This document shows positions 9,455 through 18,295 of a stretch of 64,000 nucleotides of DNA, piece after piece (the stretch's first letter is position 1; each line of letters starts with the position of its first letter). A program made the translations under genes and the position numbers. Location of the stretch: NCBI RefSeq assembly GCF_000191065.1, contig NZ_GL872282.1:672447-736446 (forward strand), read 5' to 3'. The stretch is from Prevotella multiformis DSM 16608. GTDB lineage: Bacteria; Bacteroidota; Bacteroidia; Bacteroidales; Bacteroidaceae. The notes beneath the pieces were generated by a model. That model was not told the DNA's origin. It did not search any database and was given only the letters and a program-made list of their open reading frames with translations.

Positions 9455-11215
9455 ATGTACATCGAGAAGATACAGTCGCCAGCCGACTTGAAACAGCTGG
9501 ACATCGAGGCCTTGAAGACCGTGGCCGACGAGACACGCCAGGCCATACTGAACCGTGTAAGCAGACGCGGCGGGCACGTAGGGCCGAACCTCGGTTTCGT
9601 AGAGGCGACCGTCGCCCTGCATTACGTGTTCAACGCACCGGAAGACAAGCTCGTGTTCGACGTAAGCCACCAGAGCTATCCGCACAAGATACTGACGGGG
9701 CGTGTGTCGGGATTCCTCGGCAGTGCGGAAGAGATGGATGCCGTCAGCGGCTATTCATCGCCTGCGGAATGCCCGGAGTACGACAACTTCGAGGTGGGGC
9801 ACACCTCCACTTCCGTGAGCCTTGCCACCGGCCTGCAGAAAGCCCGCGACATCAAGGGTACGAAGGAGAACATCATCGCTGTCATCGGTGACGGTTCGCT
9901 CTCCGGCGGCGAGGCTTTCGAGGGACTGGACGAGGCGTCGGAACTCGGCACCGGCATCATCATCGTCGTGAACGACAACGAAATGTCCATCGCCGAGAAC
10001 CACGGCGGCATCTACAAGAATCTGCGTGCCCTGCGTGAAAGCCGCGGCACCTGCGGGCACAACTGGTTCAAGGCATGGGGATTTGAATACAGATACCTGG
10101 AAGAGGGAAACGACGTGGAGAAGCTCATCGAGGTGTTCAGCAGTGTGAAAGACACGGACAGGCCGACGGTCGTCCACATCCACACCGAGAAGGGACACGG
10201 CTTCGCCCCCGCCGTAGAGAACAAGGAGGCATGGCATTACGGCATGCCGTTCAACGTGGCAGACGGCAGCCGTCCGGAGCAGCCTGCATGCGAGTCCTAC
10301 GGGCAGCTGATCAGCGACTGGCTGCTGCGGGAGATGAAACGGGACAGCCGGCTCGTCGCCGTCACGGCGGGAACGCCTGCGGCGGCAGGCTTCACGCCGC
10401 AGAAACGCCGGGAGGCCGGCCGGCAGCACGTCGATGTGGGGATTGCGGAGGAGCAGGCCGTGGCGATGATCTCCGGCATGGCGAAAGGCGGACTGCATCC
10501 TGTATGGACGGTGTTCAGCACCTTCCTCCAGCGCACCTACGACCAGATAGCGCAGGATCTCTGCATCAACTCCAACCCGGCGGTCATCAACGTGGCAGGG
10601 GGCGGTACGGCATCGATGAACGACATCACGCACATCTGCCTCTTCGACATCCCGATGCTGTGCAGCATTCCCGGCCTCATCTACCTTGCCCCCGCTACGT
10701 GCGAGGAATACTTTGCCATGCTGCGCTGGGCCGTCTGTCAGGACAGGAAACCCATCGCGATCCGCATACCGGGCAACGGAGTGAACCATACGGCAGCACC
10801 TGTCGACACGGAGTACGGCTATGAACCGCAATACAGAACAACGCACAAGGGGGAGAAGGTGGCCGTCATTGCTGCCGGCTCTTTCTATCAGAAAGGAGAG
10901 AATGTGGTCCGTCTGCTTGCCGGAAAGGGCATTGATGCGACGCTCATCAATCCCCGCTACCTGAATGCCGTGGACGCAGAGACGCTCGACGCATTGAAGG
11001 AGAGCCACGAACTGGTCGTGACGCTGGAAGACGGCTGCAAGGACGGCGGCTTCGGCGAGCGCATCGCTTCCTATTACGGCACGTCCGGCATGAAAGTGCT
11101 TGTAGGCGGCGTGAAGAAAGACCTCTACGACCGCTTCGACCTCCACCAGCTGCTGTCTGACAACCGCCTGCTCGACGAGCAGATCGTCGAGGACGTGATG
11201 GCACTCATCTCGTAG
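9455..11215 (+). CDS. DXS-like ThDP-dependent enzyme (divergent 1-deoxy-D-xylulose-5-phosphate synthase paralogue)
   Basis: 586 residues, shorter than typical DXS (about 620-640). The ThDP core is intact: His41 in RRGGHVG, GDGSLSGG with NDNEMSIAEN, and the cofactor-activating Glu in DVGIAEEQAV. A transketolase C-terminal domain with NPRYLNAVD follows. The acceptor site differs from real DXS. Compared with E. coli DXS as I remember it, Tyr392 is Phe (TVFSTFLQR), the DRAG arginine Arg420 is replaced (INVAGGG), Asp427 is Asn or shifted (SMNDITH), and Arg478 of RYPRG is Gly (RIPGN). His431 and Arg398 remain. Both arginines that bind the glyceraldehyde-3-phosphate phosphate are therefore missing. 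An automatic label of dxs is likely, but a different substrate is plausible. It appears to be the first gene of a unit with an ABC exporter. Confidence 0.8.
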   Translation: MYIEKIQSPADLKQLDIEALKTVADETRQAILNRVSRRGGHVGPNLGFVEATVALHYVFNAPEDKLVFDVSHQSYPHKILTGRVSGFLGSAEEMDAVSGYSSPAECPEYDNFEVGHTSTSVSLATGLQKARDIKGTKENIIAVIGDGSLSGGEAFEGLDEASELGTGIIIVVNDNEMSIAENHGGIYKNLRALRESRGTCGHNWFKAWGFEYRYLEEGNDVEKLIEVFSSVKDTDRPTVVHIHTEKGHGFAPAVENKEAWHYGMPFNVADGSRPEQPACESYGQLISDWLLREMKRDSRLVAVTAGTPAAAGFTPQKRREAGRQHVDVGIAEEQAVAMISGMAKGGLHPVWTVFSTFLQRTYDQIAQDLCINSNPAVINVAGGGTASMNDITHICLFDIPMLCSIPGLIYLAPATCEEYFAMLRWAVCQDRKPIAIRIPGNGVNHTAAPVDTEYGYEPQYRTTHKGEKVAVIAAGSFYQKGENVVRLLAGKGIDATLINPRYLNAVDAETLDALKESHELVVTLEDGCKDGGFGERIASYYGTSGMKVLVGGVKKDLYDRFDLHQLLSDNRLLDEQIVEDVMALIS

Positions 11216-11222
11216 GGAGCCA

Positions 11223-11246
11223 GGAAAACCGTCTGGACAGTTTTCC
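11223..11246 (+). other. Small hairpin between the DXS-like gene and the ABC genes
   Basis: GGAAAAC and GTTTTCC form a 7-bp stem shortly after the DXS-like stop. There is no T-run, so it is more likely an mRNA processing or stability element than a terminator. Confidence 0.35.
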
Positions 11247-11289
11247 TATCCACCACAACACTAAATTCAGCAAGAAATACTCGGGATAT

Positions 11290-12198
11290 ATGGATAATAC
11301 AGCTGCACTTTCCGTGCATCATTTGAAAAAGACTTTCAGGACCTCATCCAATAGGAATGAGGTCCTGAAAGACGTGAATATCGTTTTGGAGAAAGGCGTT
11401 GTCGCCATCCTGGGATCGAATGGAGCAGGCAAGACGACTTTTATCAGATCCTGCACAGACCTGCTGGACTATGAAGAGGGGAAGATAGAATATTTCGGGA
11501 AAGGCCTCCAGACAATGAGCAAGGAAGAAAAGAACAGGACCTTTGCGCTGCTGTCTGAAGGCAGCCGGAACATCTACTACAAGCTGACGCCATGGGAGAA
11601 CATAAAGTATTTCGCCGCCGTGCGTGGCGTCCCGTTCAATGCCGTAAGAAGTCAGAGCAAGGAACTCCTCAACGAATTAGGATTATACGACAAAAGGAAT
11701 CAGCTGGTAGAGAATCTGTCTCGCGGGATGCAGCAAAAGGTCGCCATCATCTGTGCGCTGAGCATGAACACCCCCGTCGTATTCCTTGATGAGCCGACCC
11801 TTGGGCTGGACATTGAGAGTGCATTCGGACTGAGCAGTTTCCTGTCATCCCCGGAAATCACTTCAAACAGATTGATCATCATGACTTCTCATGACTTTAA
11901 CTTCATAGAACGCACCGCCCGGCAGATATTCAAGCTGCAAGACGGAGTCATGAAAAGGAAAGAAGATACAGCGAGCTTCGACAACGCTTTCATCCTTAAA
12001 ATCCTGCATCCTGATATTGACAAGTTACAGGCCGCCAGATATGAAATCCTGGAACGGCACGACCTCTATTGTACAATCAGACTTCTCACCACCGCACTCC
12101 TATTGGGCAAGGAAATCGACAGACTGAACCAAGAAGGACACGAGGTGACAAGCGTGGAGATAGAAGGAGAGAACCTAAAAGATTTTTATTTAAACTGA
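11290..12198 (+). CDS. ABC transporter ATP-binding protein A (exporter type)
   Basis: 302 residues. The nucleotide-binding domain spans about 8-215: Walker A GSNGAGKTT, signature LSRGMQQKV (a variant of LSGGQ), Walker B VVFLDEP and switch histidine MTSHD. The remaining 85 or so residues form a C-terminal extension of unknown function. The family energises ABC-2 type exporters. The gene starts 74 bp after the DXS-like gene and ends 6 bp before an ABC-2 permease gene. A perfect 15-bp inverted repeat lies within codons 15-28. Substrate unknown. Confidence 0.9.
   Translation: MDNTAALSVHHLKKTFRTSSNRNEVLKDVNIVLEKGVVAILGSNGAGKTTFIRSCTDLLDYEEGKIEYFGKGLQTMSKEEKNRTFALLSEGSRNIYYKLTPWENIKYFAAVRGVPFNAVRSQSKELLNELGLYDKRNQLVENLSRGMQQKVAIICALSMNTPVVFLDEPTLGLDIESAFGLSSFLSSPEITSNRLIIMTSHDFNFIERTARQIFKLQDGVMKRKEDTASFDNAFILKILHPDIDKLQAARYEILERHDLYCTIRLLTTALLLGKEIDRLNQEGHEVTSVEIEGENLKDFYLN
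11333..11371 (+). repeat. Perfect 15-bp inverted repeat inside the start of the ATPase A gene
   Basis: CTTTCAGGACCTCAT (11333-11347) and ATGAGGTCCTGAAAG (11357-11371) are exact reverse complements with a 9-nt loop. The structure begins 43 nt after the ATG and would form a stable mRNA hairpin within the coding region. Confidence 0.85.
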
Positions 12199-12204
12199 TT
12201 CATC

Positions 12205-12981
12205 ATGATGTATTTCCGGGGACTTCTGAAGGCAGAGTTTGTCAAATCCATCAAATTGGCTTTCAGGTATAAATTCAACACGCTGTTCAATATTCTCTTC
12301 TGGGCTGTGCTCATGGTATTGCTCTCCCATGTCCTCCTCCGGGGGAAACCGGAGGTCAAGACATGGGCGTTTATCTGCTCGTTCATGATCTGGCTCATCG
12401 CCAACAACTCTTTCATCTCCGTGGTGGATTCCATCGTGTCGGAGACTGTCCAGGGAACAATAGAACAGCTGTATCTCAATTCAAGATCTTTCTTCACATT
12501 ACTTCTGGTCAAGGGGCTTGTGTCAAGTGTGATTACCATCATCCAGTCCGTTCTCACACTGTTTATCTGCGTTCTTCTGGTCCCTTCCGTGCAAGCGGGT
12601 CTTTTTATTCAATGGCTCTCTGTACTTCCGCTGTTTCTCATATCCATCTTCTCGCTTATAGGTCTGGGAATCATGTGCGCCTCACTGGCATTAAAATACA
12701 AGAGCATATCGTCATTCTACAGCATGGTATCCTCCATCGTCTTTGGTATCCTGACCTACGGGGCAGTCTTTATCTCTTCCAAGACAGCACTCATGCTGCT
12801 GTTCCCCTTTGCAGAGGCGAATGCGGCCATACAGCAGTTGTTGCTCCGTGGATCATCTTTGACACCGAATACCCTGATGGTCATTCTCTGCAATGATGGA
12901 TTATACTTGCTCTTAGGGTATCTCTGCCTGAAATTCTTAATCATCAAGAGTAAAGAAAGCGGTTCACTGTCAAAATTCTGA
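12205..12981 (+). CDS. ABC-2 type transporter permease
   Basis: 258 residues with about six hydrophobic segments: around 28-46, 54-72, 103-127, 134-160, 168-192 and 225-246. The layout is that of an ABC-2 membrane domain, with an amphipathic N-terminus (FRGLLKAEFVKSIKLAF) before the first helix. The gene lies 6 bp after ATPase A, and its first codons are ATG ATG. It presumably forms the translocation pore with one or both ATPases of the operon. Cargo cannot be inferred. Confidence 0.85.
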   Translation: MMYFRGLLKAEFVKSIKLAFRYKFNTLFNILFWAVLMVLLSHVLLRGKPEVKTWAFICSFMIWLIANNSFISVVDSIVSETVQGTIEQLYLNSRSFFTLLLVKGLVSSVITIIQSVLTLFICVLLVPSVQAGLFIQWLSVLPLFLISIFSLIGLGIMCASLALKYKSISSFYSMVSSIVFGILTYGAVFISSKTALMLLFPFAEANAAIQQLLLRGSSLTPNTLMVILCNDGLYLLLGYLCLKFLIIKSKESGSLSKF

Positions 12982-13077
12982 AGGCAGCCTGCAACGGCTT
13001 CACTCCTTGGTCTCATCAATGCAATGGTTCATAAAGGACAAGGTAGAATCCGACTCCTTGCTATCCGGTCAAAGCAC

Positions 13078-13992
13078 ATGAATTTCCTGAAATTACAGCT
13101 TCTAATCGTTTACCGTCTGATGAAGGGACTTGGAACAATCGTCTCTGTCCTTCTGCTGTGTGTCGCAGGCTTATTGCTCTATATACTGTCATTGGCTCCG
13201 CAGACGAATATCATACTGGTTGATGCCGCTCTCGTGGCCGGATTCCATTATAGCAGAGGCGACAGGGAACTCCTGCAGACATTGTACGGAAGTGAGAAGA
13301 GGCTGCTGATGGCAGAGTATGTCCTCCTTTCCACTCCGTTCATGGCCGTCTGTGCGCTCCGCCTCTATTGGGTGCCACTTCTCATGTGTCTGGCAACAGC
13401 GATTGCCCTGCCTATGCTGCCCAGACCCCGGCTGCAGTTCACAATGTTCACTTATCCTTTCCTGCTGAAAGGCTCTTATCAGTATGCCGGCAGTATGAGG
13501 ACGCTGCTTATCCCTTACCTGCTGGGGATATTCGCCTCCTGCATGGGGCTGCTGTACCATAACATCAATATCACCTATGCCACACTCCTGCTCTTCGTAT
13601 ATCTGCTTGGATTCCTCATCTGTCAGCCTGTCAGGAAGAGCCATCTGATGTTCTACTCTTCCCCTTTGAGAATGATTCATTTACAGTCAATATATGCCAT
13701 CGGGAATACATTCGCACTGCTGTGTCCCTTCTTCGCTATCCTCCTGATACACAAAGCCGACGCCCTTGTCATCGGAGAAGTCGTCATGATATATATCCTT
13801 GCCACGCTCTTTCTTTTCCAGTCGGAGCTTATCAGGTATTTCAAAATAGACAATCCGATTGTAATCATGATTGTGCTATCAGCTTTGTTCATGGTCGATG
13901 CCGCAGGATATATGAAGACCGTGATGATTCCCTTGGCTGCGTTCACCACCCTTCTGTTATCTTTTATGGTCTACAGCAAATATTCAGCATGA
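13078..13992 (+). CDS. Polytopic membrane protein of the ABC export operon
   Basis: 304 residues from the ATG at 13078; an upstream in-frame ATG at 13024 would add 18 polar residues and looks less natural. It has about nine predicted membrane segments and short loops. I do not recognise a family motif. It lies between the ABC-2 permease and ATPase B, and its stop codon overlaps the ATPase B start (ATGA at 13989-13992), which argues that it is the membrane partner of ATPase B. It could be a divergent ABC permease. Confidence 0.8.
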   Translation: MNFLKLQLLIVYRLMKGLGTIVSVLLLCVAGLLLYILSLAPQTNIILVDAALVAGFHYSRGDRELLQTLYGSEKRLLMAEYVLLSTPFMAVCALRLYWVPLLMCLATAIALPMLPRPRLQFTMFTYPFLLKGSYQYAGSMRTLLIPYLLGIFASCMGLLYHNINITYATLLLFVYLLGFLICQPVRKSHLMFYSSPLRMIHLQSIYAIGNTFALLCPFFAILLIHKADALVIGEVVMIYILATLFLFQSELIRYFKIDNPIVIMIVLSALFMVDAAGYMKTVMIPLAAFTTLLLSFMVYSKYSA

Positions 13993-14657
13993 TTCAGATA
14001 AACAATATCAGGAAGAAATACGGCTCGTCCGTCATCCTTCATGGCATGACCCTCCGGTTAGAGAAAGGTAAAGCGTATGGCATCGTAGGAGAGAACGGTG
14101 CCGGAAAAAGCACATTGTTCAGATGTCTTGCGGGCCTGGAACATTATCAGGGCGACGTCATCATGGAAGAACATTGCAGGATTGGCTACCTGCCCGATAC
14201 GCCTTACTTTTATCCGCTGGTCACCGGCAAGGAGTTTCTGGAATTCTGCCTGAAGGCTGCCCATCTGCCGTGTACCGGTGAGGAAATCAATCAGTACAAC
14301 AAGCTGTTTCATCTTCCGTTGGACAGCTATCCGTCGAAATACTCTTTGGGAATGAGAAAGCGTCTGATGCTCATGGCACTGATGATGCAGAAGTGCGACT
14401 TCTATATCATGGACGAGCCTTTCAACGGACTGGATGTCGCAGGTGTCATCCTACTGAAAGACTGGATAGTCAAAAGAAAGAGCGAGGGAAGCACATTCCT
14501 GATATCCTCTCACATCATCTCTGCCTTGACCGGTATCTGCGAGACTCTGGCATACATCCACCAAGGCAAGCTGATGAAGACCTATGAGGGCAGAGAAGCC
14601 GTTCCAAAAGTCATTGAGGATGATCTAAAGAAATACATACTCAAAGAGGACATCTGA
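13989..14657 (+). CDS. ABC transporter ATP-binding protein B
   Basis: 222 residues, a nucleotide-binding domain only: Walker A GENGAGKST, signature YSLGMRKRL (variant), Walker B FYIMDEP and switch histidine SSHI. The start chosen is the ATG overlapping the stop of the preceding membrane-protein gene. The longer open frame upstream has no support because it lies over that gene. With ATPase A, the permease and the membrane protein it completes a four-component export system of unknown cargo. Gene B ends 90 bp from the convergent rel/spoT gene. Confidence 0.88.
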   Translation: MIQINNIRKKYGSSVILHGMTLRLEKGKAYGIVGENGAGKSTLFRCLAGLEHYQGDVIMEEHCRIGYLPDTPYFYPLVTGKEFLEFCLKAAHLPCTGEEINQYNKLFHLPLDSYPSKYSLGMRKRLMLMALMMQKCDFYIMDEPFNGLDVAGVILLKDWIVKRKSEGSTFLISSHIISALTGICETLAYIHQGKLMKTYEGREAVPKVIEDDLKKYILKEDI

Positions 14658-14747
14658 ATTTGCCCGTGAAACGTCCTGCGGCTTGCAGGCAGACAGCACT
14701 CTCCCCCCTCCTCCCATCCGGAAAAGAGATGGAATGAGGCCGCCATG

Positions 14748-17048
14748 TCACAGCACCTCCTGCACCTCCTGCATATCCTTGATGTTCTTCATGCTCTCCA
14801 CGATGAACTTGACGTCCCTGCGGTCGTAGACCTGCATCTCGATTGTCCCTTCGAAGATGCCGTTGTCACTGGAGATGGTTATCTTGCGGATGTTGATGCC
14901 CAGCTGGTCGGAAAGCACGTCGGAAATGTCGTGCAGCATTCCGCTGCGGTCGATCCCCCGTATCTCTACTGTCGCATCGAAGAAGAGCCGGCGGTGCATA
15001 TCCCACTTGGCATCCAGGATGCGCGTACCGTAGCTCGCCTTCAGCTTTGAAGCCACAGGGCAGGACCGCTTGTGGATTTCGATGTGGTTCTTGTTGTCTA
15101 TATAGCCGAGGATATCATCGCCGGGAATTGCATGACAGCAATGCGGGAAAAGATAGCGATGGATATTCTCCTCGCTGATGAAGACCGGTTTCTTCCGGTT
15201 GAAGTCCCTGGTCACGACAATCAGTCCCTCTGCCGAAGCCATATCGTCAGCATCCACCGACCCGGTCACTTTCTTCCCATTCGACTTCAGGAACGGCACG
15301 TAACGCCGCCACTTGCTCACAGAGATGGCCTTCTCCCCTTTCTTCTTTCCCCGGAGTTCGTCCAGATCCGTGTCGCCGAGGATGACCGTCCTGTCGCCGA
15401 CGGCAAGGAAAAGACTCTCATGCTTCTGAAGATCGTGCAGGTCACAGAGCTTGTCCAGTACGGAGGTGGTCATCTCAAGGTCGTTCGCCTTCAGCCACTT
15501 CGCCAGCTGCTCCTCCCCCGTCTTCTGTATCTCACGGCTCTCGCGGCGGAGGATGGCCTGTATCTTCGCCTTGGCCTTCGCCGTAGAGACGAAGTTGATC
15601 CATGACGGATTGACGTGCTGCGACATGGAGGTCAGAATCTCGACCTGGTCGCCGCTGCTGAGCCTGTGGCTCAACGGCACGAGTTTGTGGTTGACCTTCG
15701 CACCGATGCAATGGCTGCCGAGGAAAGTGTGTATCTGGAAGGCAAAGTCGAGTGCCGTACATCCTGCCGGCATCGTCTTGATTTCGCCTTTCGGTGTAAA
15801 GACGAAGATCTCGGAGGCGAAGAGGTTGAGCTTGATGGCATCGAGGAAGTCCATGGCATCCGGCTGCGGGTCGTCGAGGATTTCCTTGATGGTACTGAGC
15901 CACTCGTTCAGTTCGCCTTCATCCTCGGTTATTTCACCGCCGTCCTTGTACTTCCAGTGGGCAGCGAAGCCCTGTTCAGCCAGTTCGTCCATGTGCTCGG
16001 AACGGATCTGCACCTCTATCCACCGTCCCTTGGCCGACATGAGGGTCACGTGCAGAGCCTGGTAGCCGTTCGCTTTGGGATGGTTCACCCAGTCGCGCAG
16101 ACGGTCGGGATGGCTCTTGTAAATCTGGCTGATTGCCACGTAAATCTGGAAACAGTTGTTGATTTCCTCTTCCGGCGACTTCGGCCTGTAGATGATCCGT
16201 ACGGCAAGAATATCATAAATCTCCTCAAAGGTGACGTGCTTGTTCTGCATCTTGTTCCAAATGGAATAAGGACTCTTCACGCGCGCCTTGATTTCATACC
16301 GGAATCCCATCTTGTCAAGTTCGGCACGGATAGGAGCCGTGAACTCTGCGAAAAGCGCGTCACGCTGCGCCTGCGTGGAAGCCAGTTTCTTCTCGATGGA
16401 GGCGTATGCATCCGGATGCTCATAGCGGAAACTGAGGTCTTCCAGTTCGGTCTTGATCTTGTTCAGTCCCAGCCGGTTGGCAAGCGGCGCATAGATATAG
16501 AGCGTCTCACTCGCTATCTTGTATTGTTTGTTGGCAGGCTGGGAAGCAAGTGTACGCATATTGTGCAGCCGGTCGCATATCTTGATGAGGATGACACGGA
16601 TGTCGTCGCTCATCGTCAGCAGCAGCTTCTTGAAGTTCTCGGCCTGTGCGGAAGCCTGCTCGCCGAAGATGCCGCCGGAGATCTTCGTCAGTCCGTCGAC
16701 GATCTGCGCGATCTTCGATCCGAAGATGTTCTCGATGTCCTCGACGGTATAGTCGGTGTCTTCCACCACGTCATGCAGCAGGGCGGAGCAGATGCTCGTC
16801 GCACCCAGCCCCATCTCCCCGCAGGCGATCTGTGCGACGGCGATGGGGTGCATGATGTAAGGCTCTCCCGACAGTCTCCGCACGCCCTTGTGCGCCTGCC
16901 GCGCGAAGTTGAAGGCCTTGGTGATGATGTCTACTTTCTTCCGGTGTCTCGATGCGAGATACGTGTCTAAAAGGTGTCTGAAGGCATCGTCTACCATTTT
17001 CTCATAGTCCACTCCCTTCACGTCTGTCTTCTCCTTGTTCTTGTCCAT
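14748..17048 (-). CDS. Bifunctional (p)ppGpp synthetase/hydrolase (Rel/SpoT)
   Basis: 766 residues. The hydrolase HD domain (about 50-180) contains SALLHDVVEDTDYT. The synthetase domain (about 230-350) contains RVKSPYSIWNKM and YDILAVRIIY. A TGS domain follows (about 400-460) and a C-terminal ACT domain (about 690-766). Both catalytic halves look intact, as expected for a single bifunctional Rel enzyme that makes and degrades the stringent-response alarmone. It is the last gene of the parA-parB-DUF5683-MltD-Rel run. The name rel or spoT is a matter of convention here. Confidence 0.95.
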   Translation of the reverse strand: MDKNKEKTDVKGVDYEKMVDDAFRHLLDTYLASRHRKKVDIITKAFNFARQAHKGVRRLSGEPYIMHPIAVAQIACGEMGLGATSICSALLHDVVEDTDYTVEDIENIFGSKIAQIVDGLTKISGGIFGEQASAQAENFKKLLLTMSDDIRVILIKICDRLHNMRTLASQPANKQYKIASETLYIYAPLANRLGLNKIKTELEDLSFRYEHPDAYASIEKKLASTQAQRDALFAEFTAPIRAELDKMGFRYEIKARVKSPYSIWNKMQNKHVTFEEIYDILAVRIIYRPKSPEEEINNCFQIYVAISQIYKSHPDRLRDWVNHPKANGYQALHVTLMSAKGRWIEVQIRSEHMDELAEQGFAAHWKYKDGGEITEDEGELNEWLSTIKEILDDPQPDAMDFLDAIKLNLFASEIFVFTPKGEIKTMPAGCTALDFAFQIHTFLGSHCIGAKVNHKLVPLSHRLSSGDQVEILTSMSQHVNPSWINFVSTAKAKAKIQAILRRESREIQKTGEEQLAKWLKANDLEMTTSVLDKLCDLHDLQKHESLFLAVGDRTVILGDTDLDELRGKKKGEKAISVSKWRRYVPFLKSNGKKVTGSVDADDMASAEGLIVVTRDFNRKKPVFISEENIHRYLFPHCCHAIPGDDILGYIDNKNHIEIHKRSCPVASKLKASYGTRILDAKWDMHRRLFFDATVEIRGIDRSGMLHDISDVLSDQLGINIRKITISSDNGIFEGTIEMQVYDRRDVKFIVESMKNIKDMQEVQEVL

Positions 17049-17097
17049 TGTGCATCCTCCCGTTACATATTATAATAAGGTGATCAGTAGCCTGTCG

Positions 17098-18255
17098 TCA
17101 ATGCAGCAAGACACCCTGCCGGTGGGGTGCGGCCTGCCGTTCCGTGCCGGTGGCTGCGACGGTCCTTTCCGTTCCGTCGCAGGGTGTGCCGTCTTCGTAA
17201 ATCTCTTCTTTGCAGTATCTGAACTTTTCCGCCATTTCCGCCGGCAGGTGCAGCCGCGCCGTTCCTCCGCCGGGACACGTCCTGACGATCCCCTGCCGGT
17301 ACTGCGGGTTGAGCGTCTTCAGTTCGTCCACCGCCATTCCCAGCACGCCGGCGATCCGCGCGAGGGAGACGTCCTTCTCCACGAGCACCGTATCGCACCG
17401 GGCGGGCAGTCCTGCCGGCTGCGGGATGATGCCGTAGTCGCCGTAGAAGTTCATCACGTAGCCGGCGGCGATGAATGCGGGCACATAGCCCCGTGTCTCC
17501 TTCGGCAGATACCGGTAGACCGCCCAGAAGTCGGCAGCGCCGCCGGCCTTGCTGATGGCGTTGCTGACACGTGTGGGGCCGCAGTTGTAGGCCGCCAGTG
17601 CCAGCGTCCAGTCGCCGAAGCGGTTGTAAAGGTCGTTCAGCATACGCGCCGCGGCGTAGGACGACTTCTCCGGGTCGCGCCGCTCGTCGACGTAACAGTC
17701 TATCCGGAGGTCGTACTGCCGGCCGGTCGCCGCCATGAACTGCCACAGGCCGGCCGCCCCCACCCGCGACGTGGCATTGGGATCCAGTCCGGACTCGATC
17801 ACGGGGAGGTATTTCAGCTCCAGCGGCAGCCCGTAGGAGCGCAGGGCCTTCTCGAAGAAGGGGTCGTAGTACCGGGCACGCCCGAGCAGGCAGCAGGTGG
17901 ACTGCCGTCCGGCCTTCGTGTACCGGTCGATGTATCTTTTCACCTCCTCGTTGCAGCCGAGCGCCATCACGTCCGAGAGGCTCCGTATCTTGCGGTCGAT
18001 GCCCTCCATGCCGGCCTCCGTCTCCCCGGCGGCGGGCACCGGTGTCTCCCCTCCTCCCGCCTGCCTGCCGCCGCTGTAAAACCTGTCGTCCGAGTACTCC
18101 ACGTCCACGTATCCCGCCATCGCCCCGTCGGCCGACGGGATGCACACCTCCACCGCCCGGCCGTGGTCGTCGACGACGGTCTGGCGCTGTGCCGGCAGGG
18201 TGCAGGCCGCCCCGGCGGCCATCAGGAAGGAGAGTATGTATCGTCTGCTATTCAT
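17098..18255 (-). CDS. Membrane-bound lytic murein transglycosylase (MltD-like)
   Basis: 385 residues from the ATG at 18255, chosen because it begins a clean signal peptide (MNSRRYILSFLMAAGAACT). The SLT (goose-lysozyme-like) domain spans about 130-270: catalytic Glu in PVIESGLDP, then GAAGLWQFM and LALAAYNCGPTRV. A LysM-like segment (SLARIAGVLGMAVDELKTLN) follows near residue 310. The enzyme cleaves peptidoglycan glycan strands in the periplasm. Its place between DUF5683 and rel is typical of Bacteroidota. The gene starts 40 bp after the DUF5683 stop. Confidence 0.9.
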   Translation of the reverse strand: MNSRRYILSFLMAAGAACTLPAQRQTVVDDHGRAVEVCIPSADGAMAGYVDVEYSDDRFYSGGRQAGGGETPVPAAGETEAGMEGIDRKIRSLSDVMALGCNEEVKRYIDRYTKAGRQSTCCLLGRARYYDPFFEKALRSYGLPLELKYLPVIESGLDPNATSRVGAAGLWQFMAATGRQYDLRIDCYVDERRDPEKSSYAAARMLNDLYNRFGDWTLALAAYNCGPTRVSNAISKAGGAADFWAVYRYLPKETRGYVPAFIAAGYVMNFYGDYGIIPQPAGLPARCDTVLVEKDVSLARIAGVLGMAVDELKTLNPQYRQGIVRTCPGGGTARLHLPAEMAEKFRYCKEEIYEDGTPCDGTERTVAATGTERQAAPHRQGVLLH

Positions 18256-18295
18256 TGTTTCTTGTCGTTCCGGCACGGATTCCGTGCGCTGCTGT

